A stretch of 64,000 nucleotides of DNA, taken from assembly GCA_030645495.1 (NCBI GenBank), contig JAUSLV010000021.1, positions 1-64,000 of the forward strand. Direction: 5' to 3'. The translations under genes and the position numbers were made by a program. The stretch comes from Actinomycetota bacterium. GTDB lineage: Bacteria; Actinomycetota; Acidimicrobiia; Acidimicrobiales; Ilumatobacteraceae. Below, in pieces: positions 1 to 7,647 of this stretch. The stretch's first letter is position 1, and every line of letters starts with the position of its first letter. The notes under the pieces were generated by a model. That model saw only the letters and a list, made by a program, of their open reading frames with translations, ran no database searches and was not told the origin of the DNA.

Positions 1-86
1 CACCCCGATCGGCACCGTGCTCGTTGCCGTACCGCACCACTTCGCGGTGCCATCCCACCCACCACTGCGCCGCCCGCCCATCGGCG

Positions 87-126
87 AATTCGAAATCGGA
101 ACGACGAGACGAGCAGCACAAATGCG
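87..126 (+). repeat. Dispersed repeat, copy 1
   Basis: The 25 bases at 87-111 are identical to the arm of the inverted repeat at 44051-44092 (read on the other strand), and match the arm at 44403-44444 with one difference. The similarity then fades, although both end in TGCG. The copy lies just downstream of the stop codon of the leftward acyl-CoA dehydrogenase gene, a position typical of REP-like or MITE-like sequences. The rest of bases 1-170 shows no gene that I can support. Confidence 0.75.
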
Positions 127-170
127 CGGTCGGCCCGCCGAGATGTGGACAACCTCCCCGGTGATCACAA

Positions 171-1304
171 CTAGCCGGCGTGATCGGCGATCACGTGGCG
201 AGCGACGATCGCTCGCTGGATCTCTGCCACACCTTGGGCCACTTCGAAGAACTTGCCCTCGCGGTACAGGCGCTCGAGCGGTAGCTCGCGGGTGAGGCCG
301 TACGCACCGCACACCTGCATCGCCGCGCTGGTGACTTCCCGTGCTGCACGGCCGGCCACCACTCGCGCAGCAGCCGCCTCGCGGGCGACGTCGCCGCCGC
401 GGTCGATCAGCTCGGCGGCGTGGTGCACCAGTGCCCGCGCGGCAAGTGTGCTGGCCTCCATCTCGCCCAGCAGCCCCTGGATCGTGGGGAACTTGGTGGC
501 GATCGATTGGCCCCGGTGCGTGCGCTGCAGCGCGTAGGTGGCCGCTTCGTCGATCGCCCGCTGGGCGATGCCCACGCAGATCGCGGCCGCGCGGATCTTG
601 CCCTGCGCCTCGCCGGCGATCATCGCCTGGAAGCCCTCGTCGGCTGCTCCGATGAGCTGATCGCCCGGCACGTGCACGTCGTCGAGGTAGATCGGCGCCG
701 GCTCGCCACCACCCATCGCCAACAGCTCGAACGGTGTACCGGTCGCCCAGCCGGGCGTGTCGGTGCGAACGATGAAGGCCCCCACCGACCCGCCGGGCGT
801 GCGGGCAAACACCACCGCGACCTGTGCCTGGCGTGCGTACGAGATGAACAGCTTCTGGCCGTTCAGCCTCCATCCGTCGCCGTCGGGCACAGCCGTGGTC
901 TGCAACTGCTTCGGATCGCTGCCGGTCTGCGGTTCGGTGAACGCCCACGCCACGGGGGCATCACCGCGCACCATCGTCGGCACCCATCGCTCGACCTGCG
1001 CAGGCGTGCCATGCCGCAGCAGCGTGGCGGCCACCTGCACCGTGGTTCCCGGGTAGAGCGCGGCCGACGCGCTCGTGCGCGCCACCGCTTCGGTGGCAAC
1101 GGTGAACGCGAGGAATGAGCCGTCGAGACCACCGACGGCCGAAGGGAACGGCAAGCCGAACAGTTCGAGGTCGCGCACCTCCGCCCACACTTCTGGCGAG
1201 AAGCGCTGCTCGCGATCGAGCACATCGACGAACGGGCCGATCCGTTCGGCGGCGCGCGCCCGCACGGTGTCGCGGTACTCGATCAGTTCGGGTGTCAGCA
1301 GCAT
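171..1304 (-). CDS. Acyl-CoA dehydrogenase family protein, catalytic Glu replaced
   Basis: This 377-residue flavoprotein of the acyl-CoA dehydrogenase family would be expected to act on a CoA thioester in beta-oxidation-like catabolism. The mid-domain flavin/substrate motif (AFTEPQTGSD) and the C-terminal helical domain ending near AEIQR are clear. The start is ATG at 1304, in front of MLLTPEL; upstream codons are shadow sequence. The odd feature is the catalytic base. The usual medium-chain position (Glu in YEGT) is Gln357, and the alternative isovaleryl-type position is about Gly235. The two positions are 122 residues apart, exactly as in the intact paralogue at 19041-20282. It is the last gene of a three-gene operon, 16 bases after the hydratase. 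The family is certain; dehydrogenase activity is doubtful. Confidence 0.9.
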   Translation of the reverse strand: MLLTPELIEYRDTVRARAAERIGPFVDVLDREQRFSPEVWAEVRDLELFGLPFPSAVGGLDGSFLAFTVATEAVARTSASAALYPGTTVQVAATLLRHGTPAQVERWVPTMVRGDAPVAWAFTEPQTGSDPKQLQTTAVPDGDGWRLNGQKLFISYARQAQVAVVFARTPGGSVGAFIVRTDTPGWATGTPFELLAMGGGEPAPIYLDDVHVPGDQLIGAADEGFQAMIAGEAQGKIRAAAICVGIAQRAIDEAATYALQRTHRGQSIATKFPTIQGLLGEMEASTLAARALVHHAAELIDRGGDVAREAAAARVVAGRAAREVTSAAMQVCGAYGLTRELPLERLYREGKFFEVAQGVAEIQRAIVARHVIADHAG

Positions 1305-1320
1305 GGGCGGCCGTGCGGTT

Positions 1321-2163
1321 TCAGCGGTACCAGCCGCGGTTGATGTCGAGGTGCTGCGAATAGCCGGCGAACTGCGGTGCACGGCGCTCGGTGAAGCTGG
1401 CCACACCCTCCTGGAAGTCGGCGTGGTGGGTGTGCTCGGACACCTGCACGATGGCCGTCATCCGCGCTTCCTCCATGCCACGCTCGAGGTCGGCGTGCAC
1501 CTGTGCCTTGATCGAGGCCAGCGAGAACGGCGAGCAGTTCAGCGCGAGGTCGCGCGCATACGCCAGCGTCGCCGGCAGTAGCTCGTCGGGCTCGAACACC
1601 TTGTTCAGCAGCCCGAGCTGCAACGCCTCCTCAGCAGCCACCACCCGCGCCGACAGCAGCAGATCCATCGCGTTGGTGACACCCATCAGCCGCGGTAGCA
1701 CCCACGACAACGCATTCTCCGCCGGCAGACCACGCCGCGAGAACGAGGTGGTGAACTTCGCGCTCGAGGAGGCGAAGCGCAGGTCGGTGCACGCCACCTG
1801 GATGAAGCCGATCCCCGCAGCCGCCCCGTTGACCGCGGCGATGATCGCCTTGGGGATCGACCACGGCAACGTGAGCGGGTAGCGCCGGATCGACGCCATC
1901 GGCTTGCCGCGCTTGGCCGAATCCTCCAGCGCCTGCATGTCGAGCCCCGGGCAGAACGACCTGCCGGCACCGGTGACGACGATGACGCGCACGGCAGGGT
2001 CATCCCCCGCGGCGAGGAGCGTGGCGAAGTACTCCTCCTCCAGCTCGATCGTCCAGCCGTTGTTGCGGTCGGGCCGGTTGAACGTGAGCAACAGCACACC
2101 GGCGTCGTCGAGCTCTCGCAGGACGGTGACCGACTCGGGGTAGGCGTAGGCGGACTGGCTCAT
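1321..2163 (-). CDS. Enoyl-CoA hydratase/isomerase family protein
   Basis: This 280-residue crotonase-fold enzyme would hydrate or isomerise an enoyl-CoA. Visible features are the first oxyanion-hole segment (GRSFCPGLDMQ), the second one (AAVNGAAAGIGF), and the following helix with SRRGLPAEN, where a catalytic Glu normally sits. The length is usual for the family. ATG at 2163 overlaps the upstream stop in an ATGA arrangement, so translation is probably coupled to the preceding gene. It sits between a protein of unknown family and an acyl-CoA dehydrogenase homologue, which suggests one CoA-thioester degradation step series. The substrate cannot be told from sequence. Confidence 0.92.
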   Translation of the reverse strand: MSQSAYAYPESVTVLRELDDAGVLLLTFNRPDRNNGWTIELEEEYFATLLAAGDDPAVRVIVVTGAGRSFCPGLDMQALEDSAKRGKPMASIRRYPLTLPWSIPKAIIAAVNGAAAGIGFIQVACTDLRFASSSAKFTTSFSRRGLPAENALSWVLPRLMGVTNAMDLLLSARVVAAEEALQLGLLNKVFEPDELLPATLAYARDLALNCSPFSLASIKAQVHADLERGMEEARMTAIVQVSEHTHHADFQEGVASFTERRAPQFAGYSQHLDINRGWYR

Positions 2164-3152
2164 GAGGCCACCACGCGGCGGCTGGTGCCGTGCACCGACG
2201 CGATCTCGCCCCATGCGAACCAATGAGCGGGCTCACGGGTGTCGCCATGGCGGCGCCAACGGCCTTCAATCTGCGGGTTGGGGATCGGCATCAGATCGAC
2301 CATACGACCACGGGGGTCGGGTAGGAACTCCCAGTGCTGGTCGCCCGCCATCAGGTCGATGTGCGTGGGCCACGGGCCGTCGCCGTCCAGCGTCACTTCA
2401 CCACCCATGTCGGTGGAGGTGAAGACGCTGCCGTGCTCGTCGTACACCACAGCGAAGCCGAGGCGACGATGACCCAGCATGAAGTGGCCACCTTCAAAGC
2501 TCCCATCGAGATACCGAGTGGCCCACGTGTACCAGACCAGCTCGGCCTGCTCGCCGATGAAGATGTCGTCCTGGTAGATCACGCCGTCCATGAACAGCTG
2601 GTCCATCGGGATGAAGCCGCGCACTTCCCTGCCGAGGATCTGCCCTTCGACTTCGAAGATCTGCGACGCGTAGTACATGCCGTTCGCTGCGTCGGGCAGG
2701 TGCCAGTGCAGGCCGGGCTTGACGGCAACCCCATGCAGTTCGAACACGCCTTCCTCGACCCACCGGAAGGTGTCGGTGCTGGCGCTGATGGAGAACGGCT
2801 GGCCCTGGGCAGCGGGGTCGCTGTCGAGCCGCACGACGCCGTCGACGACGCTGCGTACGACGCCGAAGCTGGACGCCGAGTGCTTGCCGGCGCGGTTGAC
2901 ATGCATCGCGTCGGAGTCGTCGTTGGTCTGCAACAGCAGCTTCTCGTGGCCACCGTCGCCGGCCAGGAGACGACGCATCGGCGTCCAGATGTTGCCCTCC
3001 GCATCGCGAACGCTGCCGTAGAGGAACGTTTGTGACGGTCGCAGCCCCAGGATCGGGGCGTCATCGACGTAGTCCTCGGGGCGCATCACCAGCGACCCGA
3101 CGACGCAACTCCAGTCGAACTGCCCACGGCCATTGCTCGATGCGACGCTCAC
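2160..3152 (-). CDS. Protein of unknown family, first gene of CoA-ester operon
   Basis: This 330-residue soluble protein has no signal peptide and no membrane segment. It is rich in Trp, Gly and Asp and appears mostly beta-stranded (for example the segments around HWHLPDAANG and HWEFLPDPRG), which recalls lipocalin-like AttH/CrtC-type folds. That resemblance is only an impression, and I do not recognise a named family. The start is GTG at 3152, preceded by a GGGGGAG ribosome-binding sequence. The gene is first in the operon with the enoyl-CoA hydratase (ATGA overlap) and the acyl-CoA dehydrogenase homologue. A palindromic operator-like site lies 35-58 bases upstream of the start. Confidence 0.8.
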   Translation of the reverse strand: MSVASSNGRGQFDWSCVVGSLVMRPEDYVDDAPILGLRPSQTFLYGSVRDAEGNIWTPMRRLLAGDGGHEKLLLQTNDDSDAMHVNRAGKHSASSFGVVRSVVDGVVRLDSDPAAQGQPFSISASTDTFRWVEEGVFELHGVAVKPGLHWHLPDAANGMYYASQIFEVEGQILGREVRGFIPMDQLFMDGVIYQDDIFIGEQAELVWYTWATRYLDGSFEGGHFMLGHRRLGFAVVYDEHGSVFTSTDMGGEVTLDGDGPWPTHIDLMAGDQHWEFLPDPRGRMVDLMPIPNPQIEGRWRRHGDTREPAHWFAWGEIASVHGTSRRVVAS

Positions 3153-3186
3153 GACTCCCCCTTCGTCTGCGGACCGGACACCGCAT

Positions 3187-3210
3187 AATCATCTAACAGA
3201 TTAGACGATT
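3187..3210. promoter_or_regulatory. Operator-like palindrome upstream of CoA-ester operon
   Basis: Two ten-base arms, AATCATCTAA and TTAGACGATT, are inverted copies with one mismatch, separated by CAGA. The site is AT-rich in a GC-rich context and lies 35-58 bases before the GTG start at 3152, between two genes read in the same direction. The size and symmetry suit a TetR/FadR-type repressor site. No matching regulator gene is adjacent. Confidence 0.65.
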
Positions 3211-3266
3211 ACCTGCCAATCGCGGGCGGCGGGCGCTCCGACCGATCTCGGCGAGTCGCCGCCGAC

Positions 3267-4454
3267 TCACGCAGGAACGGGCAGGCGCATGAACTCGTTG
3301 GCGGTGGTGCACATGATCTTGCGGCGGGTGGCCGCGTCGATACCGGCATCGGCCAGTTCGTCGACGTAGCTCAGCGGATCGGCCAACCCTTCGGGGTGTG
3401 GGTAATCGGACCCGAAGGTGACGCGATCGGCGCCGAGCAGCTGCACCAGCGCGGGCACGTCGTCCTCCCAGAACGGGTTGACCCAGATGTTGCGGTGGAA
3501 CACCTCCACCGGGTGCTCGGCGAAATCCTGCGGCACGCGGCGGTAGGTGTACTCCAGCTGTTCCAGCATGTGCGCCGCCCAGTTGGCCCCGTTCTCCACG
3601 CTCATCACCCTCAACTTCGGGAACCGCGAGAGCGTGCCGTGGCAGATCAAGGCAGCGAGCGCGTCCTCGATCTCGCGGTGTTGCAGCAACATCAGCTTCA
3701 GCGGCGTGGTGACGAACGCGTTGTCGGTGGAGGAAGGTTCCCACTGCTCGTAGTAGCGGTTCAGCGGTGCGAACGAGCCGTGCATGCACACCCCTAGGCC
3801 GGCCTCCTCGATCCGCGCCCACACAGGGTCGAACTCGGGCAGACCGATCGAACGCGAACCGCGGAAACCCGTGACGGGAGCCGGCCGCACCAGCACGGCC
3901 TTGGCGCCGCTGGCGATCGCCCACTCCACTTCCTGCACCGCCTTCTCCACGATCGGCATGGTGATCACCGGAGTGGCGAAGATGCGGTCGCGGTAATCGA
4001 AGGACCACACATCGTGCATCCACTGGTTCACCGCATGCACGGCCGCGTGGGTGAGGTCGGGATCGCCCTCGGCGGTGTACTCCACCAAGTTGGCCAACGT
4101 GGGGAACATCAGCGTGCGGTGAATGCCCAACTCGTCCATCAGCGCGAGGCGCGGCTCGGGCGCACGGAACGCTGGCAGGCAGTCCATCGCCTCGCCGGTC
4201 ATCTCGCGGATCGTCTTGCCCTCGGGGTTGTTGCCACGGAAGTACTCGGTGTGCACGCCGGGGCGGGCGACGCGGTCGAACGTGGGGTTGGGGATGAAGT
4301 CGGTGATCTTGCCCTTCACCGCGATACGCGTGCCGTTGCCCACCTTCACGAAACGGATGTCGCGGCGGTGCTCCTTCGGCAGGTAGTCCCACACCTCGCC
4401 CGGCTCGTAGAGGTGGTTGTCCGCGTCGAACACGGGATAGTCGGGCTTGCTCAT
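3267..4454 (-). CDS. Amidohydrolase family 2 (TIM-barrel metal-dependent hydrolase)
   Basis: This 395-residue member of the amidohydrolase-2 group contains decarboxylases and ring-cleavage-product hydrolases among its relatives. The N-terminal metal-site strand reads FDADNH (the Asp-x-His position shifted to D-N-H), and later strands carry CHGTLSRFP and FGSDYPHPEG, typical of the family. The start is ATG at 4454 behind AAGGGGA; a longer reading frame to 4496 lacks support. It is 45 bases downstream of the LLM oxidoreductase gene and probably cotranscribed with it. It is paralogous to the gene at 6385-7596: both share the segments FIPNPT/LIPNPT, EYFRG and NPEGKT. The substrate is unknown. Confidence 0.9.
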   Translation of the reverse strand: MSKPDYPVFDADNHLYEPGEVWDYLPKEHRRDIRFVKVGNGTRIAVKGKITDFIPNPTFDRVARPGVHTEYFRGNNPEGKTIREMTGEAMDCLPAFRAPEPRLALMDELGIHRTLMFPTLANLVEYTAEGDPDLTHAAVHAVNQWMHDVWSFDYRDRIFATPVITMPIVEKAVQEVEWAIASGAKAVLVRPAPVTGFRGSRSIGLPEFDPVWARIEEAGLGVCMHGSFAPLNRYYEQWEPSSTDNAFVTTPLKLMLLQHREIEDALAALICHGTLSRFPKLRVMSVENGANWAAHMLEQLEYTYRRVPQDFAEHPVEVFHRNIWVNPFWEDDVPALVQLLGADRVTFGSDYPHPEGLADPLSYVDELADAGIDAATRRKIMCTTANEFMRLPVPA

Positions 4455-4499
4455 CGGGGTCCCCTTCCCAACTGCAGGTGCGACGGAAGGTATCACCGG

Positions 4500-5384
4500 T
4501 CAGGCAGGTCCACAGACCTCGCGGGTGGCATCCAACTTGTGCTGCAACGCCTCGGCCAACTCCTCGGTGGGCACGTGCGGCGCGTTCACCACGACGCGGT
4601 GCACACCGAGCTCGCGCTGCACGGCAGCGTCCTGCGGCGTGCGCGGTGCATCGGCCGTGATCTCGATCGAAAGGGGGTCGCGGCCGACCTGCTCGGCGGC
4701 CTCACGTACCAGCGCGACCAGCTTCGTGAGGGCCTCGCCCTGGCACGACAGCGGGAAGAACCCATCGGCCAACCTGCCGGCGCGGCGTGCGGCGGCAGTG
4801 GTGTGGCCGCCGATCAGCAGCGGGATCTGCCGCGCAGGCTTGGGTTCGACCCATACGGGTGCGAAGTCGATCTGTGCGCCGTGAAACTCGGTGGGGCCGG
4901 GTTCACCGGACAGGCGCAGCACTTGGATGCACTCCTCCATCCGCTGGCCGCGCCCATCGAACTGCGAGCCGAGCGCCTCGAACTCCTCCTGCAGCCACCC
5001 CGCACCGAGACCCAGCAGCAGCCGGCCACGCGTGAGCCGATCGAGCGTGGCGGCCTGCTTGGCCACCACCAGCGGGTGTTGCTGCGGCAGCACGAGCACG
5101 CCCGTGGCCAGCAGGATCGTGGAGGTGCGCGCACCTGCCCACGCCAACCACACCAACGGATCGGGGATCGCCACCGCCGTGCCACCGGGCACCGTGCCGC
5201 TGGGCGAGTAGGGGTATTCGGAGGCGTGCTGCACCGGCATCACCACGTGCTGCACCGCCCACAGCGAGTCGTAGCCGGCCTGCTCGGCAGCGACCGCCAG
5301 CGTTGCTGCGTGCTCGGGGTCGGCGGCCAGCGCTCCGTTGGCGAACATCACGCCAACCCTGGGCTCGCTGCTGCCGGACTGCAT
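4500..5384 (-). CDS. LLM-class flavin-dependent (probably F420-dependent) oxidoreductase
   Basis: This 294-residue luciferase-like monooxygenase-fold protein would transfer hydride using F420 or FMN. Family features include the N-terminal strand VGVMFANG, the LATGVLVLPQQHPLVVAKQAATLDRLTRGRLLLG block and the GAGWLQEEFEALG loop with conserved Gly and Glu. The length is normal. The start is ATG at 5384. The gene is divergent from the epimerase at 5448 across a 63-base promoter region and is followed closely by an amidohydrolase. A related amidohydrolase lies on the other side, so these four genes probably serve one catabolic route. F420 dependence is inferred from the subfamily. Confidence 0.9.
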   Translation of the reverse strand: MQSGSSEPRVGVMFANGALAADPEHAATLAVAAEQAGYDSLWAVQHVVMPVQHASEYPYSPSGTVPGGTAVAIPDPLVWLAWAGARTSTILLATGVLVLPQQHPLVVAKQAATLDRLTRGRLLLGLGAGWLQEEFEALGSQFDGRGQRMEECIQVLRLSGEPGPTEFHGAQIDFAPVWVEPKPARQIPLLIGGHTTAAARRAGRLADGFFPLSCQGEALTKLVALVREAAEQVGRDPLSIEITADAPRTPQDAAVQRELGVHRVVVNAPHVPTEELAEALQHKLDATREVCGPA

Positions 5385-5385
5385 T

Positions 5386-5405
5386 GAATCTAGGATACTC
5401 TATTC
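5386..5405. promoter_or_regulatory. Possible imperfect operator in divergent promoter
   Basis: The 20 bases GAATCTAGGATACTCTATTC form an imperfect inverted repeat (7 of 10 positions) directly before the ATG of the LLM gene, in the only non-coding space shared with the divergent epimerase. They also contain AT-rich hexamers usable as a -10 element on either strand. The evidence is weak. Confidence 0.3.
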
Positions 5406-5447
5406 TCGGCGAGTCGTCACCGCGGCCGCGCCACCATGGAGGCACAC

Positions 5448-6317
5448 ATGCGCGTTCTCATCACCGGCGCCAGGGGCAAGGTGGGCTCGTTCGCCGCCCA
5501 GGCGTTCCGCGCGGCCGGCCATCGCGTCACGCTCACCGACATCGGCCCGGCCCGCTACGGCCTCAGCGACGATCCGTCGCGCTACGTGCGCGCCGACCTC
5601 ACCGACTACGGCCAGACGATCGCCACGGTGATGGCCGCCCGCCCCGACGTGATCGTGCACGCGGCCGGCATCCCCGACAACTCGCACGACCCAGGCCCCA
5701 CGATCTTCGCCAACAACACGGTGGCCAACTTCCACGTGATGGAGGCGGTCGCACACACGGGAGTCGGCCGCTTGGTGTACATCTCCAGCGAGACCGCCCT
5801 CGGGTTCATCACCGCCGAGCGCGGGTTCCTGCCCGACTACCTGCCGGTCGACGAAGAGCACCCGCGCCGCCCGCAGGAGGCCTACTCGCTGTCGAAGTCG
5901 CTGGGCGAAGACCTGTGCGACGCGCTCGTGCGCCGTAGCGACGCCACCGCGGTCTCGATCCGCCCGTCGCTGGTGCTGGCGCCCGCCGACTACGCGCTGC
6001 TGGCCCCGCTGCAGCGCCCCGGGCCGAGCTTCAACCACTGGTCGTATGTCGACGTGGAAGACCTCGCCGACCTCATCGTGCTGGCCGCCACTGGCACGAC
6101 ACCGGACCACGAGGTGGTCTACGCCGCGCAGCCCGACAACTTCATGGGCAAGCCGTTCGCCGAACTGGTCGCCACCACGTTCGGTGCCGACGCCCCACCG
6201 CTACGCGACCTCGATCGCGACGACTGCGGTGGCATCAGCATCGCCAAGGCCCGCCGGCTGTTCGGCTGGAACCCCACGCGCAGCTGGCGCGATCGAGTCG
6301 ACACCGACTCAACTTGA
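5448..6317 (+). CDS. NAD(P)-dependent epimerase/dehydratase (extended SDR)
   Basis: This 289-residue Rossmann-fold protein has the extended-SDR nucleotide motif GARGKVG at residues 7-13, an acidic residue after the second strand (TDIGPA), and the catalytic pair YSLSK with an upstream serine (YISSE). An ATG at 5436 is also in frame, but ATG at 5448 is preferred because GGAGG at 5438-5442 gives ideal ribosome-binding spacing. Uronate dehydrogenases and sugar epimerases belong to this group. The precise substrate is unclear, and its placement with amidohydrolases and an LLM enzyme suggests catabolism. The 3' end of the gene overlaps a palindrome. Confidence 0.88.
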   Translation: MRVLITGARGKVGSFAAQAFRAAGHRVTLTDIGPARYGLSDDPSRYVRADLTDYGQTIATVMAARPDVIVHAAGIPDNSHDPGPTIFANNTVANFHVMEAVAHTGVGRLVYISSETALGFITAERGFLPDYLPVDEEHPRRPQEAYSLSKSLGEDLCDALVRRSDATAVSIRPSLVLAPADYALLAPLQRPGPSFNHWSYVDVEDLADLIVLAATGTTPDHEVVYAAQPDNFMGKPFAELVATTFGADAPPLRDLDRDDCGGISIAKARRLFGWNPTRSWRDRVDTDST

Positions 6318-6332
6318 CACCTACGTCAAGTT
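6311..6332. promoter_or_regulatory. Perfect palindrome at end of epimerase gene
   Basis: The arms AACTTGAC and GTCAAGTT are exact inverted copies around ACCTAC. The palindrome includes the epimerase stop codon and touches the DosR-type box on its right. It lacks a following T-run, so an operator seems as likely as a terminator. Confidence 0.55.
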
Positions 6333-6350
6333 AGGGACTTCAGTCCCTAG
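6331..6350. promoter_or_regulatory. DosR/DevR-type response regulator box
   Basis: The 20 bases TTAGGGACTTCAGTCCCTAG contain the full core GGGACT-NN-AGTCCC of the mycobacterial DosR (DevR) consensus, and the flanking TT also fits. The box centre is 44.5 bases before the ATG at 6385. A possible -10 hexamer, TACCGT, lies at 6371-6376. If transcription starts near 6383, the box sits at about -42.5, the usual activator position. The site predicts induction of the downstream amidohydrolase by low oxygen or a redox signal (inference from the mycobacterial regulon). Confidence 0.7.
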
Positions 6351-6384
6351 TGACCCGCGTAGGGGGTGTTTACCGTCACATCCC

Positions 6385-7596
6385 ATGACCGCAACACTCA
6401 CCTCCGACATCGTGGCCCCCAAGCTGGGCTACGGCATCAGCGACTGCGACCAGCACTTCTACGAGTCCCCGGAGTCCGTGACGAAGTACCTCGACCCCGA
6501 GTATCGCCACGCGTTCCGCTGGATCGAGATGAACGGCCGCCCCAGCCTGCTGCTGAACAACCAGCTCTACACGCTCATCCCGAACCCCACGTACGACCCC
6601 GTGGGCGCCCCCGGCGCGATGGCCGAGTACTTCCGTGGCCACAACCCCGAGGGCAAGACCGTCAAGGAGCTGTGCGGGCCGCTGGTGCCGCTCGAGCAGT
6701 CGTTCCGCTACCGCGAGCCACGCATGAAGGTGCTCGATGAGCAGGGTGTCGAGTTCTGCATCATGCTGCCCACCCAGTGCCTCGGCCTCGAAGAGATGCT
6801 GTGGGAGGATCCGGGCGCCGTGGTCGCCTGCATGCGCTCGCTGAACCGCTGGACGCACGAGGAGTGGGGCTGGACCGTCGGCAACCGCGTGGTGGTCACG
6901 GGCATCATCACGATGATCGACCCCATGTCGGCCGAGAAGGAGCTGGAGACGCTCATCTCGCAGGGTTGCAAGGCGATCGGCATGCGCCCCGGCCCGGTGA
7001 AGATCCCCGGCCACAGCTACTCCATCGGCGACAAGATGTACGACCGCTTCTGGGCGCGTTGCGCCGAGGCCGGCATCATCGTCGGCTTCCACGCTGCCGA
7101 CACGTCGTACAGCACGCAGCAGGCGATCTGGGGCGAGACCGGCAAGGTGGGGTGGAAGCAGACCGCCCTCGCCGAGATCATGGCCGTGCACACCGAGCGC
7201 CCGATCTTCGACACGATGGCCGCGATGATCGCCCACGGCGTGTTCGACCGTCACCCGAAGCTGAAGGTGGCCGTGCTCGAACTGGGCACCGGCTGGGTGC
7301 CCGAGCTGTTCCGCCGCATGAAGGTGGCCTACGGCAAGATGCCGCAGCTCTTCGCCCAAGACCCGATCCAGAACTTCATCGATCACGTGTGGGTGATGCC
7401 CTTCGCCGAGGACGACGTCGCCGAGCTGGTGAAGGTGCTGCCGATCGAGAACGTGATCTACGGCTCGGACTGGCCGCACCCGGAAGGCCTCGCCGAGCCC
7501 GAGGACTATGTGGACGACCTCGCCTCGTTCACCCCGGCCGAGCAGAAGCTGATCCTGCGCGACAACCTGCGCAAGATGGTCGGCCTGCCGATCTAA
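6385..7596 (+). CDS. Amidohydrolase family 2 protein, DosR-box controlled
   Basis: This 403-residue TIM-barrel metal-dependent hydrolase is paralogous to the gene at 3267-4454. The N-terminal metal strand reads SDCDQHFYE, a central strand carries VGFHAAD, and the C-terminal strand reads YGSDWPHPEG with the conserved Asp and His. The start is ATG at 6385 with no Shine-Dalgarno sequence. A short or absent leader is likely, because a -10-like hexamer ends nine bases before the ATG. It follows the epimerase by 67 bases that hold a palindrome and a DosR-type box. The reaction is unknown; relatives include decarboxylases and lactone or amide hydrolases. Confidence 0.9.
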   Translation: MTATLTSDIVAPKLGYGISDCDQHFYESPESVTKYLDPEYRHAFRWIEMNGRPSLLLNNQLYTLIPNPTYDPVGAPGAMAEYFRGHNPEGKTVKELCGPLVPLEQSFRYREPRMKVLDEQGVEFCIMLPTQCLGLEEMLWEDPGAVVACMRSLNRWTHEEWGWTVGNRVVVTGIITMIDPMSAEKELETLISQGCKAIGMRPGPVKIPGHSYSIGDKMYDRFWARCAEAGIIVGFHAADTSYSTQQAIWGETGKVGWKQTALAEIMAVHTERPIFDTMAAMIAHGVFDRHPKLKVAVLELGTGWVPELFRRMKVAYGKMPQLFAQDPIQNFIDHVWVMPFAEDDVAELVKVLPIENVIYGSDWPHPEGLAEPEDYVDDLASFTPAEQKLILRDNLRKMVGLPI

Positions 7597-7647
7597 CGAT
7601 TCACTCGGCCTTGCCGATTGTCCACCGCGTCGTTGTAGGTTCTGGCG

